Notes: generated by a model from the letters alone, not told the origin. A stretch of 64,000 nucleotides of DNA from Marinomonas sp. IMCC 4694 (GCF_008122525.1 NZ_VSRV01000001.1:1736001-1800000), one strand, 5' to 3'. Counted from the first letter of the stretch, positions 43,260 through 52,827 are shown. Translations and numbers: made by a program.

Positions 43260-44537
43260 ATGGCTAACACCGAATCCTTTTTCAGCCAAGCTTTAGCTGA
43301 GCGAGATCCAGAACTTTACGCGACCATTGTTGAAGAACAAGAACGTCAAGAAACCGGCATTGAATTGATTGCTTCTGAAAACATCACGTCAAAAGCGGTT
43401 TTAGAAGCTCAAGGCTCTGTTCTGACCAACAAATACGCTGAAGGTTATCCGAATCGTCGTTACTATGGTGGTTGTGAAGCGGTTGACGTGACCGAGCAAT
43501 TGGCGATCGATCGCGCAAAGCAGTTGTTCAACTGTGAATTCGTAAACGTTCAGCCTCACTCTGGCGCCCAAGCCAACGGCGCAGTAATGTTAGCGCTGTT
43601 GCAACCCGGCGATACCATTTTGGGTATGTCATTGGACGCGGGCGGTCACTTGACCCATGGCGCACCACCAGCACAATCTGGCAAGTGGTTCAATGCCGTT
43701 CAATATCAAGTACACCCTGATACATTGCTGATCGACTACGATGCCATTGAAGCTCAAGCGATCGAATGTAAACCTAAAATGATCATCGCTGGCGGATCGG
43801 CTATTCCTCGTGTTATCGATTTCAAGCGTTTCCGTGAAATCGCGGATAAAGTTGGCGCGTATTTGTTCGTTGACATGGCTCACATTGCTGGATTGGTTGC
43901 CACTGGCGCGCATCCGTCACCCCTTCCACATGCCCACATTGTCACCACCACCACGCACAAAACACTTCGTGGCCCACGTGGTGGTATGATTCTTTCAAAC
44001 GACCTAGATATTGGTAAAAAAATCAATTCTGCGGTTTTTCCTGGTTATCAAGGCGGCCCATTGATGCACGTTATTGCCGGTAAAGCGGTTGCATTTGGCG
44101 AAGCCCTTAAACCTGAATTCAAAGTCTACATCGATCAAGTAGTCGCCAACGCCAAAGCATTGGCTGCCGTCATGATCGAACGTGGGTGCGATATCGTCAC
44201 CGGCGGAACGGACAACCACCTAATGTTGGTTGACCTTCGTCCTAAAGGCTTAAAAGGTAACGTGGTAGATAAAGCCCTTGAGCGCGCTGGTATCACTTGC
44301 AACAAAAACGGCATTCCGTTTGATACCGAAAAACCCATGATCACGTCCGGCATTCGTATCGGTACGCCGGCTGCCACGTCTCGTGGTTTTGGTATTGAAG
44401 AGTTTGAAAAAGTGGGACATCTCATCAGTGACGTACTGGATGGCTTAGTTTCTATGCCTGAAGGTAACCCTGAAGTAGAAGCTCGTGTGCTTGCACAGGT
44501 AAAAGAGCTCTGTAAGCGTTTCCCGCTGTACCGCTAA
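43260..44537 (+). CDS. glyA: Serine hydroxymethyltransferase
   Basis: 425 residues from ATG 43260, preceded by AGAGGA. It interconverts serine and glycine with methylene-tetrahydrofolate. The PLP Lys is in VTTTTHKTLRGPRGG, and ELIASENITSKAVLEAQGS and GNRRYYGGCE-like PNRRYYGGCE bind PLP and folate. The frame is open to a TTG at 43218, which would add 14 residues without homology. With gcvH and gcvP downstream, it forms a glycine/one-carbon cluster. Confidence 0.96.
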   Translation: MANTESFFSQALAERDPELYATIVEEQERQETGIELIASENITSKAVLEAQGSVLTNKYAEGYPNRRYYGGCEAVDVTEQLAIDRAKQLFNCEFVNVQPHSGAQANGAVMLALLQPGDTILGMSLDAGGHLTHGAPPAQSGKWFNAVQYQVHPDTLLIDYDAIEAQAIECKPKMIIAGGSAIPRVIDFKRFREIADKVGAYLFVDMAHIAGLVATGAHPSPLPHAHIVTTTTHKTLRGPRGGMILSNDLDIGKKINSAVFPGYQGGPLMHVIAGKAVAFGEALKPEFKVYIDQVVANAKALAAVMIERGCDIVTGGTDNHLMLVDLRPKGLKGNVVDKALERAGITCNKNGIPFDTEKPMITSGIRIGTPAATSRGFGIEEFEKVGHLISDVLDGLVSMPEGNPEVEARVLAQVKELCKRFPLYR

Positions 44538-44545
44538 TGCCCTGT

Positions 44546-44578
44546 ACCCAAGAGCGTCTTGCTCTTGGGTATTTTTTT
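44546..44578 (+). terminator. Terminator between glyA and gcvH
   Basis: ACCCAAGAGC pairs perfectly with GCTCTTGGGT around GTCTT, followed by AT7. It lies just after glyA and 17 bases before the gcvH start, so it may attenuate gcvHP or force a separate promoter. Confidence 0.88.
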
Positions 44579-44594
44579 ATGAGGAAAGAATAAT

Positions 44595-44978
44595 ATGAGC
44601 ACCGTTTTAGAGAACTTAAAATACGCCGATTCACACGAATGGGTACTAGATAACGGAGACGGTACCGTTACTGTCGGTATTACTGACCACGCACAAGACC
44701 TGCTGGGTGATGTTGTGTATGTTGAATTGCCAGAAATCGGCTCTGAAGTCACGGCGACAGAACAATTCTCACTTGTTGAATCCGTAAAAGCGGCGTCTGA
44801 TATTTATGCACCCGTTAATGGCGAAGTCATTGAAGTAAATGATGCACTCAACGATTCACCTGAACTTATAAACGAAGCCCCTTTTGAAGGTGCATGGATC
44901 GCTAAAATCAAACTTAGCGACGCCACCGATCTTGACAAGCTTCTTGATGCCAAAGGCTACTCAGCCATAATCGAATAG
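44595..44978 (+). CDS. gcvH: Glycine cleavage system H protein
   Basis: 127 residues, the typical size. The lipoyl-lysine lies in LVESVKAASDIYAPVNGEV. DHAQDLLGDVVYVELP is also typical. It carries the aminomethyl group between GcvP and GcvT on its lipoyl arm. GAGGA precedes the ATG. gcvP follows after 75 bases. Confidence 0.95.
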   Translation: MSTVLENLKYADSHEWVLDNGDGTVTVGITDHAQDLLGDVVYVELPEIGSEVTATEQFSLVESVKAASDIYAPVNGEVIEVNDALNDSPELINEAPFEGAWIAKIKLSDATDLDKLLDAKGYSAIIE

Positions 44979-45053
44979 TTTCGACACAGGCTCTCTTTCG
45001 ATTGTATTGAGAGCCTGGCTTCCCCAGATTTACTCTAAATAGGTGATTGAACC

Positions 45054-47918
45054 ATGACCTCGTGCATTCGCGATTTGTTAAATAATGATGAATTTATTGC
45101 TCGCCACATTGGCCCTGATGCATCAGAGCAAGCCAAGATGCTGGCAACCATTGGCATAAACGATCTTTCAAAATTAATCGAAAAAACCGTTCCTGAAGCC
45201 ATTCGTCAGGCAAATCTAGACCTTTCTGCTGACCCTGTCAGTGAAAGTGATGCCCTTGTTCAACTGAAAGCCATCGCCAACCAAAATACTGTGGTGCGTT
45301 CTTTTATTGGCATGGGTTATCACGACACACATGTGCCATCTCCTATATTACGTAATTTACTTGAAAATCCAGGTTGGTATACAGCTTATACTCCGTATCA
45401 ACCCGAAATTTCTCAAGGTCGCTTGGAAGCCTTGTTAAACTTTCAGCAAGTCATCATAGACCTAACTGGTATGGAAATTTCTAATGCCTCTTTGCTGGAT
45501 GAAGCGACAGCAGCAGCTGAAGCAATGACCTTGATGAAACGCTCTAATCGTAAGAAGAGCGACTCTCTTTTTGTTGCTAGCCACTGCCTACCTCAAACCA
45601 TTGATGTGGTTAAAACCCGTGCGGAATTGCTAGAAATACAGGTCATCGTTGATGATATTGAAAACTTCGCCCAACACGATGTTTTTGGCGCCCTTTTTCA
45701 ATACCCAGGCATTGATGGCACGGTGCAGGACCTAACAGAAGTCATCGCACAAGCGCACGAACAAGGCGCTTTAGTGACCATTGCTGTTGATTTATTATCT
45801 CTTGTGTTACTGAAATCACCTGGTGATATGGGAGCGGATATTGTTGTTGGATCAGCGCAACGATTTGGTGTCCCAATGGGATTTGGTGGGCCTCATGCCG
45901 CTTTCCTAGCAACAAAAGATGCGTTTAAACGCTCTATGCCGGGTCGCGTCATTGGCGTCTCTAAAGACAGCCACGGAAAACCTGCCCTACGAATGGCCAT
46001 GCAAACTCGAGAACAACATATTCGACGCGAGAAAGCGACGTCTAATATCTGTACAGCACAAGCATTACTGGCAATGATGGCGGGGTTTTATGCTGTGTAT
46101 CACGGCCCTGTTGGCCTGAAAAAAATAGCCGACCGCATCGCCTCGTTGTCACACTGCTTTGTAAACGCCGTTCAAAAAGCAGGCTTAACGACCAACGCCA
46201 GTTATTTTGATACCGTAGTTGTGAATACTGGCAAGCAAACTGATGCCATCATGGCAAACGGCGTTGCCAAATTGATGAATTTTTACAAAGTATCAGAGGG
46301 ACAAATATCAGTTTCCCTAAACGAAACCATCACTCCGGCCGACCTAGTAGATTTAGCTGAGTGCTTTGGCGCTGAACTTACAGAAAAAGACATCACAGAC
46401 GCTCAAACAGGATACGGGTTTGACGGCTCTTTGTTGCGCCAAGATGCCATTTTGACGCACCCAGTATTCAACAGTCACCACAGCGAAACAGAGTTGATGC
46501 GCTACATGCATCAGCTAGAAGTAAAAGACATTGCACTGAACCAAAGCATGATTCCGCTAGGCTCTTGCACGATGAAGTTGAACGCAGCTTCTGAAATGAT
46601 CCCTGTCACATGGGCAGAGTTTGGGCGAATTCACCCATTTGCCCCAGAAAATCAAGTGTCTGGCTACCACGCCTTACTACAAGAATTGATTGACATGCTT
46701 TCCAAAGCAACGGGTTATGACACCGTGTCTTTACAGCCGAACTCAGGCGCTCAAGGCGAATACGCTGGACTGATTGCCATTGATAAATACCACAAATCCC
46801 GTGGCGACAATGAGCGTGATGTCTGCCTTATCCCCAGCTCGGCTCATGGCACCAACCCTGCCTCTGCCGCTCTTGCCGGCATGAAAGTTGTCATCGTAAA
46901 ATGCGATGAAGACGGCAACATAGATTTGGTGGATCTGAAAGAAAAATCAGAAAAGCACGCCAACCAACTCAGCTGTATCATGGTAACGTACCCATCCACT
47001 CATGGTGTATTCGAAGAGCACATTCGTGAAGTGTGCGACATGGTGCATCATTATGGCGGCCAAGTGTACATCGATGGCGCCAACTTGAATGCCCTTGTCG
47101 GTGTTGCTCCTCCAGGGAGTTTCGGCGGTGACGTTTCTCACCTCAATCTACACAAAACATTCTGCATTCCGCATGGCGGCGGTGGTCCTGGCATGGGCCC
47201 TATCGGTGTGAAATCACACCTTGCACCTTTCTTAGCGGGCCATTCTGTTACACCCGTGATGGGCATGGCTGAGCAACATGGAGCGGTTTCTGCAGCACCT
47301 TATGGCAGTGCTAGCATTCTTGTTATCACTTGGATGTACATCAAAATGATGGGGGACAAGGGTTTACGCGATGCAACGTACAATGCGATTTTAAACGCTA
47401 ACTACATCGCCACGCGCTTAGCTGATCACTACCCTGTTCTGTATACTGGCAAAAACAACACAGTGGCTCACGAATGCATCATTGACATTCGCCCCTTAAA
47501 AGCAAGCTCCGGCATCAGCGAAGAAGACATTGCAAAACGCTTAATGGACTTTGGGTTCCATGCGCCGACCATGTCTTTCCCTGTAGCTGGCACTTTAATG
47601 ATTGAGCCAACAGAGTCAGAAAACATTGATGAACTGAATCGTTTTTGCGACGCCATGATTCAAATTCGTAACGAAATAAGCAAGGTGCAAGATGGCGAAT
47701 GGCCGTTAGAAGACAATCCACTTGTGAACGCACCCCATACCGCTGATTGCTTACTCGACAGCGAATGGAACCATGCGTATTCTCGCAAAGAAGCGGCCTA
47801 CCCACTTCCCTGGATTAAAGCCCGCAAATATTGGCCTCCCGTTGGTCGAATTGATAACGTGTATGGCGATCGCAACTTATACTGCGAATGCCCTCCTATC
47901 GAAAGCTATCAAGACTAA
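45054..47918 (+). CDS. gcvP: Glycine dehydrogenase (decarboxylating), single-chain P protein
   Basis: 954 residues, the fused form with both halves. It decarboxylates glycine and passes the aminomethyl group to GcvH. The PLP Lys is in SHLNLHKTFCIPHGGGGPGMGPIGV near residue 704. The N-terminal half has FIARHIGPD and RSFIGMGYHDTHVP. With gcvT and gcvH it completes the cleavage system apart from the L protein, which is shared with 2-oxo-acid dehydrogenases. Confidence 0.97.
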   Translation: MTSCIRDLLNNDEFIARHIGPDASEQAKMLATIGINDLSKLIEKTVPEAIRQANLDLSADPVSESDALVQLKAIANQNTVVRSFIGMGYHDTHVPSPILRNLLENPGWYTAYTPYQPEISQGRLEALLNFQQVIIDLTGMEISNASLLDEATAAAEAMTLMKRSNRKKSDSLFVASHCLPQTIDVVKTRAELLEIQVIVDDIENFAQHDVFGALFQYPGIDGTVQDLTEVIAQAHEQGALVTIAVDLLSLVLLKSPGDMGADIVVGSAQRFGVPMGFGGPHAAFLATKDAFKRSMPGRVIGVSKDSHGKPALRMAMQTREQHIRREKATSNICTAQALLAMMAGFYAVYHGPVGLKKIADRIASLSHCFVNAVQKAGLTTNASYFDTVVVNTGKQTDAIMANGVAKLMNFYKVSEGQISVSLNETITPADLVDLAECFGAELTEKDITDAQTGYGFDGSLLRQDAILTHPVFNSHHSETELMRYMHQLEVKDIALNQSMIPLGSCTMKLNAASEMIPVTWAEFGRIHPFAPENQVSGYHALLQELIDMLSKATGYDTVSLQPNSGAQGEYAGLIAIDKYHKSRGDNERDVCLIPSSAHGTNPASAALAGMKVVIVKCDEDGNIDLVDLKEKSEKHANQLSCIMVTYPSTHGVFEEHIREVCDMVHHYGGQVYIDGANLNALVGVAPPGSFGGDVSHLNLHKTFCIPHGGGGPGMGPIGVKSHLAPFLAGHSVTPVMGMAEQHGAVSAAPYGSASILVITWMYIKMMGDKGLRDATYNAILNANYIATRLADHYPVLYTGKNNTVAHECIIDIRPLKASSGISEEDIAKRLMDFGFHAPTMSFPVAGTLMIEPTESENIDELNRFCDAMIQIRNEISKVQDGEWPLEDNPLVNAPHTADCLLDSEWNHAYSRKEAAYPLPWIKARKYWPPVGRIDNVYGDRNLYCECPPIESYQD

Positions 47919-47946
47919 TTATCACCAAGCTTAATTAACTAAGCCC

Positions 47947-47983
47947 AAAAAAGAGCGCGTCCGTGATGACCCGCTCTTTTTTT
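47947..47983 (+). terminator. Terminator of gcvP
   Basis: AAAAAAGAGCG (47947-47957) pairs with CGCTCTTTTTTT (47972-47983), with an inner GTC/GAC pair. It is bidirectional and also lies after the minus-strand CLCA_X gene. Confidence 0.88.
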
Positions 47984-48050
47984 GTCTCTAACGCACTGTG
48001 GATCAATGAAAGCATCTCATTGAGTAAATAAAATAATAATACGAAGTTAT

Positions 48051-48821
48051 TTATCTATTGGTGCTTTCTTCCCTATACAATGCACTCCCCAGTAAAGAGA
48101 AGTATCGCTGAAAGGCATCGTTTATTCGTATTCTTTGATCATTTTTAGGATATAAGCCCGCGCTTGCTTCTTTAGAGTGGCGAGTGCCACTGACCAAAAA
48201 AGAGCTTGAAGGATTGCTGTCTTCAACATATGCCTCAAAAGCCCTTGCACACAACTCTACTGGCTTAGCGTAATAGATAATCTTAAGATTTTCGTCTGCT
48301 TCACGGGACGCTGTAAATAAATCACTTGGAGCGTCGCCTTTTTCATTAAGCAAAATTGCATGAAAACAGCGCGCCAACAACTGATTAAGTGGATGTGGCA
48401 AACCCTGTTTACCACGCTTAATAGAAGCCTCATTTAACCAACTTTCTGAAGCAAATTGAGAGACAGACTGGCGCTCAAACATTTTGTCACCCATAAAATG
48501 ATCAAAAGCATGAAACCATTCGTGAGCGAGCGCCCCAGAACCAGCGTTTTTGGCCAATGACAACTGCCGCGTGGCAGGCATGTAATGTGCCGCAACGCCA
48601 GGACGACCACCTTTTCCGTATTGCAAGCCAAGCGTTCCACGCAGTGAAATAAGCGGCTCAGGCCCTTGTAGAATCAACATAAGATCGACAAGTGCCCGAT
48701 GAAAGTTAACCGCCGCTCGGTCCCTTTCCGCTGACGTCACCCAGCGCCCCACCTCAATACCGCGGAAATCAAATTGGCGACGAATATCGACAAAATTAGA
48801 ATGTGTAAAAGAATCAACCAA
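48051..48821 (-). CDS. CLCA_X family protein, putative zinc metalloprotease-like
   Basis: 256 residues. RQFDFRGIEVGRWVT at the N-terminus and LAKNAGSGALAHEWFHAFDHFMG in the middle match the CLCA_X family. HEWFH is an HExxH zinc site, so a peptidase fold is likely, but no activity is known. The start is TTG 48821, with GGTGG about seven bases upstream; no ATG gives the conserved N-terminus. It lies between gcvP and a broken transporter gene, with no clear partner. Confidence 0.7.
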   Translation of the reverse strand: MVDSFTHSNFVDIRRQFDFRGIEVGRWVTSAERDRAAVNFHRALVDLMLILQGPEPLISLRGTLGLQYGKGGRPGVAAHYMPATRQLSLAKNAGSGALAHEWFHAFDHFMGDKMFERQSVSQFASESWLNEASIKRGKQGLPHPLNQLLARCFHAILLNEKGDAPSDLFTASREADENLKIIYYAKPVELCARAFEAYVEDSNPSSSFLVSGTRHSKEASAGLYPKNDQRIRINDAFQRYFSLLGSALYREESTNR

Positions 48822-50077
48822 AAGGTACCACCATCAACTCAATACTCAGTGTCTCACTTTATTCATTTTTAAACGTAAAATTAAAAATACCATTGAATAG
48901 TAAGCAGACCAACCGGTAAGAACAATGCATTGAAGCAGAACACACCATAAAACCTTATCTTTTCCTATTTGTCATCAAGTGAAAAATGGCTACCAGTAAC
49001 CTAATGCCTTCCACCAAAGACCACCAACAACCCCCCAAACAGTTAAATTAACAACACTCATAATGAAACCCATAACCCACCAATTTTCCATGGAAACATA
49101 ACCAGAGCCAAAAATAATAGGCGATGTTCCTGTTGCGTAGTGTGTTAATGACATCATCAATGAAGAGGCGCCCGCCAACAACAAACCAAGATATAAAGGT
49201 GGCGCACCAAGCGCCAACCCTGCCACGTAAAAAGCCGCAAACATAGCGGTAATATGGGCCGTAGTGCTGGCAAAGAAGTAATGCACATAAAAATAAATAG
49301 CGACGAGAATGACAACAGAAACACCCCAATCAAACCCAAGATGCGCAATATTATTTTCCACTACAGTAGAGAACCAATGCACTAAGCCCAATTTATTGAG
49401 AAATGTCGCCATCATGACCAAGGCAGAAAACCAAACGACCGTATCCCAAGCCGATTTTTCTTTCAGAACATCATCCCAACTAAGCACCCCAGTTACCAAC
49501 AACACCGACAAACCTAAAAATGCAACCGCCGTCGTATTAACTGCAAATGCTGGTCCAAATAACGCCGCCGGCACACCCGCCCAAAGAATAAGAAGTAGAG
49601 CAAAAACGGCTATCATTATTTTTTCACCATAAGACATAGCGCCCATTTCAAGCAACTTAGACTGAGCATAAGTCCGAGCGTCTGGCGTACTTTTGATTTC
49701 AGGTGGGTAAATCGCGTAAACAATCAGTGGCACCAAAGCAATACACACTAACCCAGGCAACAAAGCCGCTAACGCCCATGTCCCCCATGTTATACTGATA
49801 TCTGCACCAGTAGCGTCTGCAATTAACTTCACTATTAATGGGTTAGGAGCCGTCGCAGTAATAAACATAGCCGATGTAATTGGGTTTATATGATAATTCA
49901 CCAACGCAAGATAATGACCAATCTTACGAGACGTTCCCTCTTCTGGCGAAGAACCAAAACTGCTCGCAATTGACTTCATAATCGGGTGAATAATACCACC
50001 ACCTCGTGCTGCATTGCTTGGTGTAACGGGGGCGATAACAAGCTCGGAAAGTGCTAACGCATAACCAATACCAATGG

Positions 50078-50084
50078 TTTTTTT
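50078..50084 (-). other. A7 homopolymer where the transporter frame is lost
   Basis: Seven A on the minus strand. The upstream frame reads Phe-Gly-Lys-Lys-Pro and ends at a stop at 50054-50056. An eighth A gives Phe-Gly-Lys-Lys-Thr-Ile-Gly and joins the long downstream frame. Confidence 0.8.
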
Positions 50085-50402
50085 CCAAACAAAGAAATGA
50101 AGTAATACCCAATACGATTTCCCAGTCCTGTTTTGGCAAGTCCACGGGAAATAATGATCGCAATGCCAATTAACCAAATGAGAGAATTAGAAAAGCCACT
50201 TAATGCGTCTTGTATCGCACCAGACGGAGAATCGTTCGCAACCCCAGTCAGAGCCACCAAGGTGATTGCCAACATGGCAATGGCGCCTATCGGCATGGCT
50301 TTACCGATAATGGCGACAACAATACCGACAAACAGTGCCAACAAATGCCAAGCATTCGCCGTAACGCCCTCAGGCACTGGCACCACAAACCAAATAATGA
50401 GC

Positions 50403-50410
50403 GTTACTAA
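50403..50410. repeat. IS66 target site duplication, left copy
   Basis: GTTACTAA, identical and in direct orientation to 52820-52827. Eight bases is the duplication length of IS66-family elements. Confidence 0.93.
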
Positions 50411-50424
50411 GTAAGCGTTCATTC
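50411..50424. repeat. IS66 terminal inverted repeat, left
   Basis: GTAAGCGTTCATTC, exact inverse of 52806-52819. Similarity drops beyond 14 bases. Read inward on the minus strand toward the broken gene it supplies an ATG at 50422. Confidence 0.93.
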
Positions 50425-50449
50425 TAGGGAGTCATTGACAGCCACTGAC

Positions 50450-52069
50450 TCAGAGCAATGGCGATTTTAACGGGTTGTCTGCAAACAGCGGCTTCCATCG
50501 CCTTGGGATTAAGTCAGCGGTGTCTTTTGCTGGGTGTTGGCTGACTCGTTGCAAGACATCCGTCAGGTAGACGTTAGGGTCGATGTCGTGCAGCTTGCAG
50601 GTGCTGATGAGGCTTTGGATGATGCCAACGTGTTCGGCGCCCAGTTCTGTCCAACAGAAAAGCCAGTTTTTCTTACCCATCGGGATGGGTCTTATCTCTC
50701 GCTCTAGGTGGTTAGTGTCCATGGCAACATCGGGATTTTCTAAGAAGACCATCAGTTGGCGTTTGCGCTTTAAGGTGTAGTTCAACGCTTTCATCCAGCT
50801 ATCGTCTGGCAGCAGGTCGGCCCGTTGATTTTGCTCTTCGCAGAAGGCAAAAAATTGATCCACTAAAGGCTTGCTGTGTTGCGCTCGGTAGTCTTGTTTT
50901 TTCTCACCCGTCCAGCCTTTTTGTTGGATATGGCTTTCCTGTTTATATAAGGCCGCAATCAGGTTCAGCGCGTGCGTGACGGCGTCGGTTTCTTCCCTTT
51001 CAGCTTTTAGCAGCTGACGACGCATGTGCACCCAGCACTGGGCATGGGTGATGTCTGGCGATTTGGCTTCGTAGCGGCTATACGCCGCATAGCCATCGGT
51101 CAGCAAGGTGCCTTGCCAAACATGATCCAACAAGTCTTGGATGTGTTTCATGCCGCGACTTTGGGAGAAGGTAAACACCACTTCGTCTTTGTCACCATAC
51201 ACTGGCCAAAAATAGGCTTGTTTCATTTTGCCGGGTTTATTGCCTACCCCAGGCTGTCGGGTGACTTTGATAGGCGTTTCGTCCATGGCGAGTGTGTTGC
51301 TGTCCAGTACGCTGATGAGCTGTTCTATGACAATCGGTCGTAGCAGTTCGATCCCGCGTTTGGTGAGGTTCGTCAGCGTCGCACGGCTGAGGGTGATGCC
51401 AGCGGCACTCAGTTGTTGGTGTTGACGATAAAGCGGTAAATGATACAGGAACTTGTTGATCAGTAAGCCAACGATAAAGCTGACATCCGCGACAGAGCTG
51501 TCAAAAATCCTATCCGGCTGTGGCGCGGTAATAAGCTGTTTGCTGGCTTTGTGTTTGACCACTTGGCGCTTGGTAATCACGATTTCGTAAGCACTGGTTT
51601 TTTGTACGATGCAGCTGACTTCTTTGAAGCCCACGGCTTCGTATTCGTGCGCATTGGGGCCTTGCAGTTCGTCCGCTAGAATCACCTTTTCACGAACGGG
51701 GATGGTTTCGTCAAAACGCAGTCCGGTGAGGTTGATTTCATTGCCGTTACGAGACTTGGGGGCTTTGCCCCGAACACTGACCGACTCAGGCTTGTCCTTC
51801 TCAACGGTGGACGCGTCTTCTAAGCGGGTTAGCTCAGCTGGCATCGGACCCACGATATCGGCGAGGGCTTGTTGGTCTGGCGTGAGTAAGCCTCGACGTT
51901 CACTTTTCGGTCCGAACAACTCGCGTTTTAGTGCCCACACTTCGGCTTCGTATTGACGGATTCTAAAAGACATCGCCTCAACTTCAGCGCGCAGCTTTTC
52001 GACCTCATTCGTGTGAAGCAAATCGGTGTTTTTAAAGGGTAAAATAGGTCGATAAGTGGCGTCGTTCAT
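50450..52069 (-). CDS. tnpC: IS66-family transposase TnpC
   Basis: 539 residues. An N-terminal coiled coil (VEKLRAEVEAMSFRIRQYEAEVWALKRE), an IS66 zinc-finger-type region and a DDE domain follow in order. Likely catalytic acids are the Asp in TLAMDETPIKV, the Asp in LLTDGYAAYSRY and the Glu in MDTNHLEREIRPIPMGKKNWLF. The frame is intact. It catalyses transposition together with TnpA and TnpB. Confidence 0.95.
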   Translation of the reverse strand: MNDATYRPILPFKNTDLLHTNEVEKLRAEVEAMSFRIRQYEAEVWALKRELFGPKSERRGLLTPDQQALADIVGPMPAELTRLEDASTVEKDKPESVSVRGKAPKSRNGNEINLTGLRFDETIPVREKVILADELQGPNAHEYEAVGFKEVSCIVQKTSAYEIVITKRQVVKHKASKQLITAPQPDRIFDSSVADVSFIVGLLINKFLYHLPLYRQHQQLSAAGITLSRATLTNLTKRGIELLRPIVIEQLISVLDSNTLAMDETPIKVTRQPGVGNKPGKMKQAYFWPVYGDKDEVVFTFSQSRGMKHIQDLLDHVWQGTLLTDGYAAYSRYEAKSPDITHAQCWVHMRRQLLKAEREETDAVTHALNLIAALYKQESHIQQKGWTGEKKQDYRAQHSKPLVDQFFAFCEEQNQRADLLPDDSWMKALNYTLKRKRQLMVFLENPDVAMDTNHLEREIRPIPMGKKNWLFCWTELGAEHVGIIQSLISTCKLHDIDPNVYLTDVLQRVSQHPAKDTADLIPRRWKPLFADNPLKSPLL

Positions 52070-52095
52070 GGGGTTGGATTATACCATCCAACCCT

Positions 52096-52440
52096 TTAAG
52101 ATGCGCGTTTGTAGCGCTTAAATTGACGATATTTTTCGACTTTTATGCCCGCCAACAGATGCTGTAATTCCAGTGTGCTGAGAGCGTGTTTATCGTTTTC
52201 TGATGGCGCATAGTTGAACTGCCCCTGAGACAGTCGTTTGCACCAGATGCAGTAACCCGAGGCTTCAAAATAAAGGATTTTCATCTGCGTTTTACGGCGG
52301 TTAATGAACACAAAATACCCGATGAGTGGGCTTTCCTTGAGGTGCTGTTTGATCAGCCCTAACAAACCACAATAAGACTTACGCATATCGGTAGGTTTAG
52401 CGTAGAGCCAAATTTTAGCATTGGGATCGGGCAGGAACAT
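52096..52440 (-). CDS. tnpB: IS66 accessory protein TnpB
   Basis: 114 residues. KIWLYAKPTDMRKSYCGLLGL and FVFINRRKTQMKILYFEASGYCIWCKRL match the IS66 Orf2 family, which is needed for transposition with an unclear role. Its ATG overlaps the tnpA stop (TGATG), giving coupled translation. Confidence 0.95.
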   Translation of the reverse strand: MFLPDPNAKIWLYAKPTDMRKSYCGLLGLIKQHLKESPLIGYFVFINRRKTQMKILYFEASGYCIWCKRLSQGQFNYAPSENDKHALSTLELQHLLAGIKVEKYRQFKRYKRAS

Positions 52441-52724
52441 CAGTCACGACTCAATCGGAGTTCAATACCATCACCTAAGCACAAGGTAATATTCCAACGT
52501 CCAGTACCTGAGAGAGCAGGCATCTGACTGAGATCGATAAAGTCTGATTGACTAGAATCTGGCGAGGTTTTCGTTCCCGAAAAATGCTGACGCCATTTGC
52601 TAAAACTGGCGTAACGCACTTGATGTTGTTTGCAGTATTGAGGGGCGGACAAGCCAGACTCGGCTTGATCATCAATGATTTGTTGCCATTCAGAAGAAGA
52701 ACGACGGGTATAAGGCTTGGTCAT
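52440..52724 (-). CDS. tnpA: IS66 accessory protein TnpA
   Basis: 94 residues. Helix-turn-helix protein of the IS66 Orf1 group (RRSSSEWQQIIDDQAESGLSAPQYCKQHQVRYASFSKWRQHF). It probably binds the element ends. It is first of the three IS genes. Confidence 0.9.
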   Translation of the reverse strand: MTKPYTRRSSSEWQQIIDDQAESGLSAPQYCKQHQVRYASFSKWRQHFSGTKTSPDSSQSDFIDLSQMPALSGTGRWNITLCLGDGIELRLSRD

Positions 52725-52805
52725 GAGCAGGACTCCGTTATCGGTTATGAGATGAAAACGGAGCCCAGTTTAGAGTGAGAAAAGATGAGATGAAATAACG
52801 GCGTG

Positions 52806-52819
52806 GAATGAACGCTTAC
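52806..52819. repeat. IS66 terminal inverted repeat, right
   Basis: GAATGAACGCTTAC, inverse of the left end. Confidence 0.93.
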
Positions 52820-52827
52820 GTTACTAA
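52820..52827. repeat. IS66 target site duplication, right copy
   Basis: GTTACTAA, direct repeat of 50403-50410. It also forms part of the broken gene's codons 15-18. Confidence 0.93.

Larger units (their letters stand above)
48990..50410 (-). pseudogene. DASS-family sodium/dicarboxylate symporter, main part, frameshifted and split by an IS
   Basis: About 470 residues of a DASS (divalent anion:Na+ symporter) transporter of the CitT/TtdT type, with many membrane segments. The family motif ELVIAPVTPSNAARGGGIIHP is present. Two defects are seen. First, a -1 change in an A7 run (50078-50084, read as minus) shifts the frame after ISLFGKK. One added A restores KKTIGIGYALALSE. Second, an IS66 element at 50411 cuts the gene after codon 17; the first codons are at 52820-52872. 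A -1 shift in a homopolymer can also be a read error, but the IS is independent, so loss of function is likely. Confidence 0.88.
50411..52819 (-). mobile_element. Complete IS66-family insertion sequence (2409 bp)
   Basis: Ends begin GTAAGCG, the IS66-family terminus. Terminal repeats of 14 bp match exactly (50411-50424 and 52806-52819, GTAAGCGTTCATTC inverted). It is flanked by the 8-bp direct repeat GTTACTAA. It carries tnpA, tnpB and tnpC in order on the minus strand, all open. Intact ends, genes and target repeat point to a recent insertion. It sits inside a transporter gene. Confidence 0.97.

Noticed and set aside
49309..49632. Plus-strand 107-codon frame opposite the transporter
   Set aside because: Antisense of hydrophobic membrane segments; no supporting signals.
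50054..50422. Separate small membrane protein gene
   Set aside because: It is the frameshifted N-terminal part of the DASS transporter; its ATG comes from the IS66 end.
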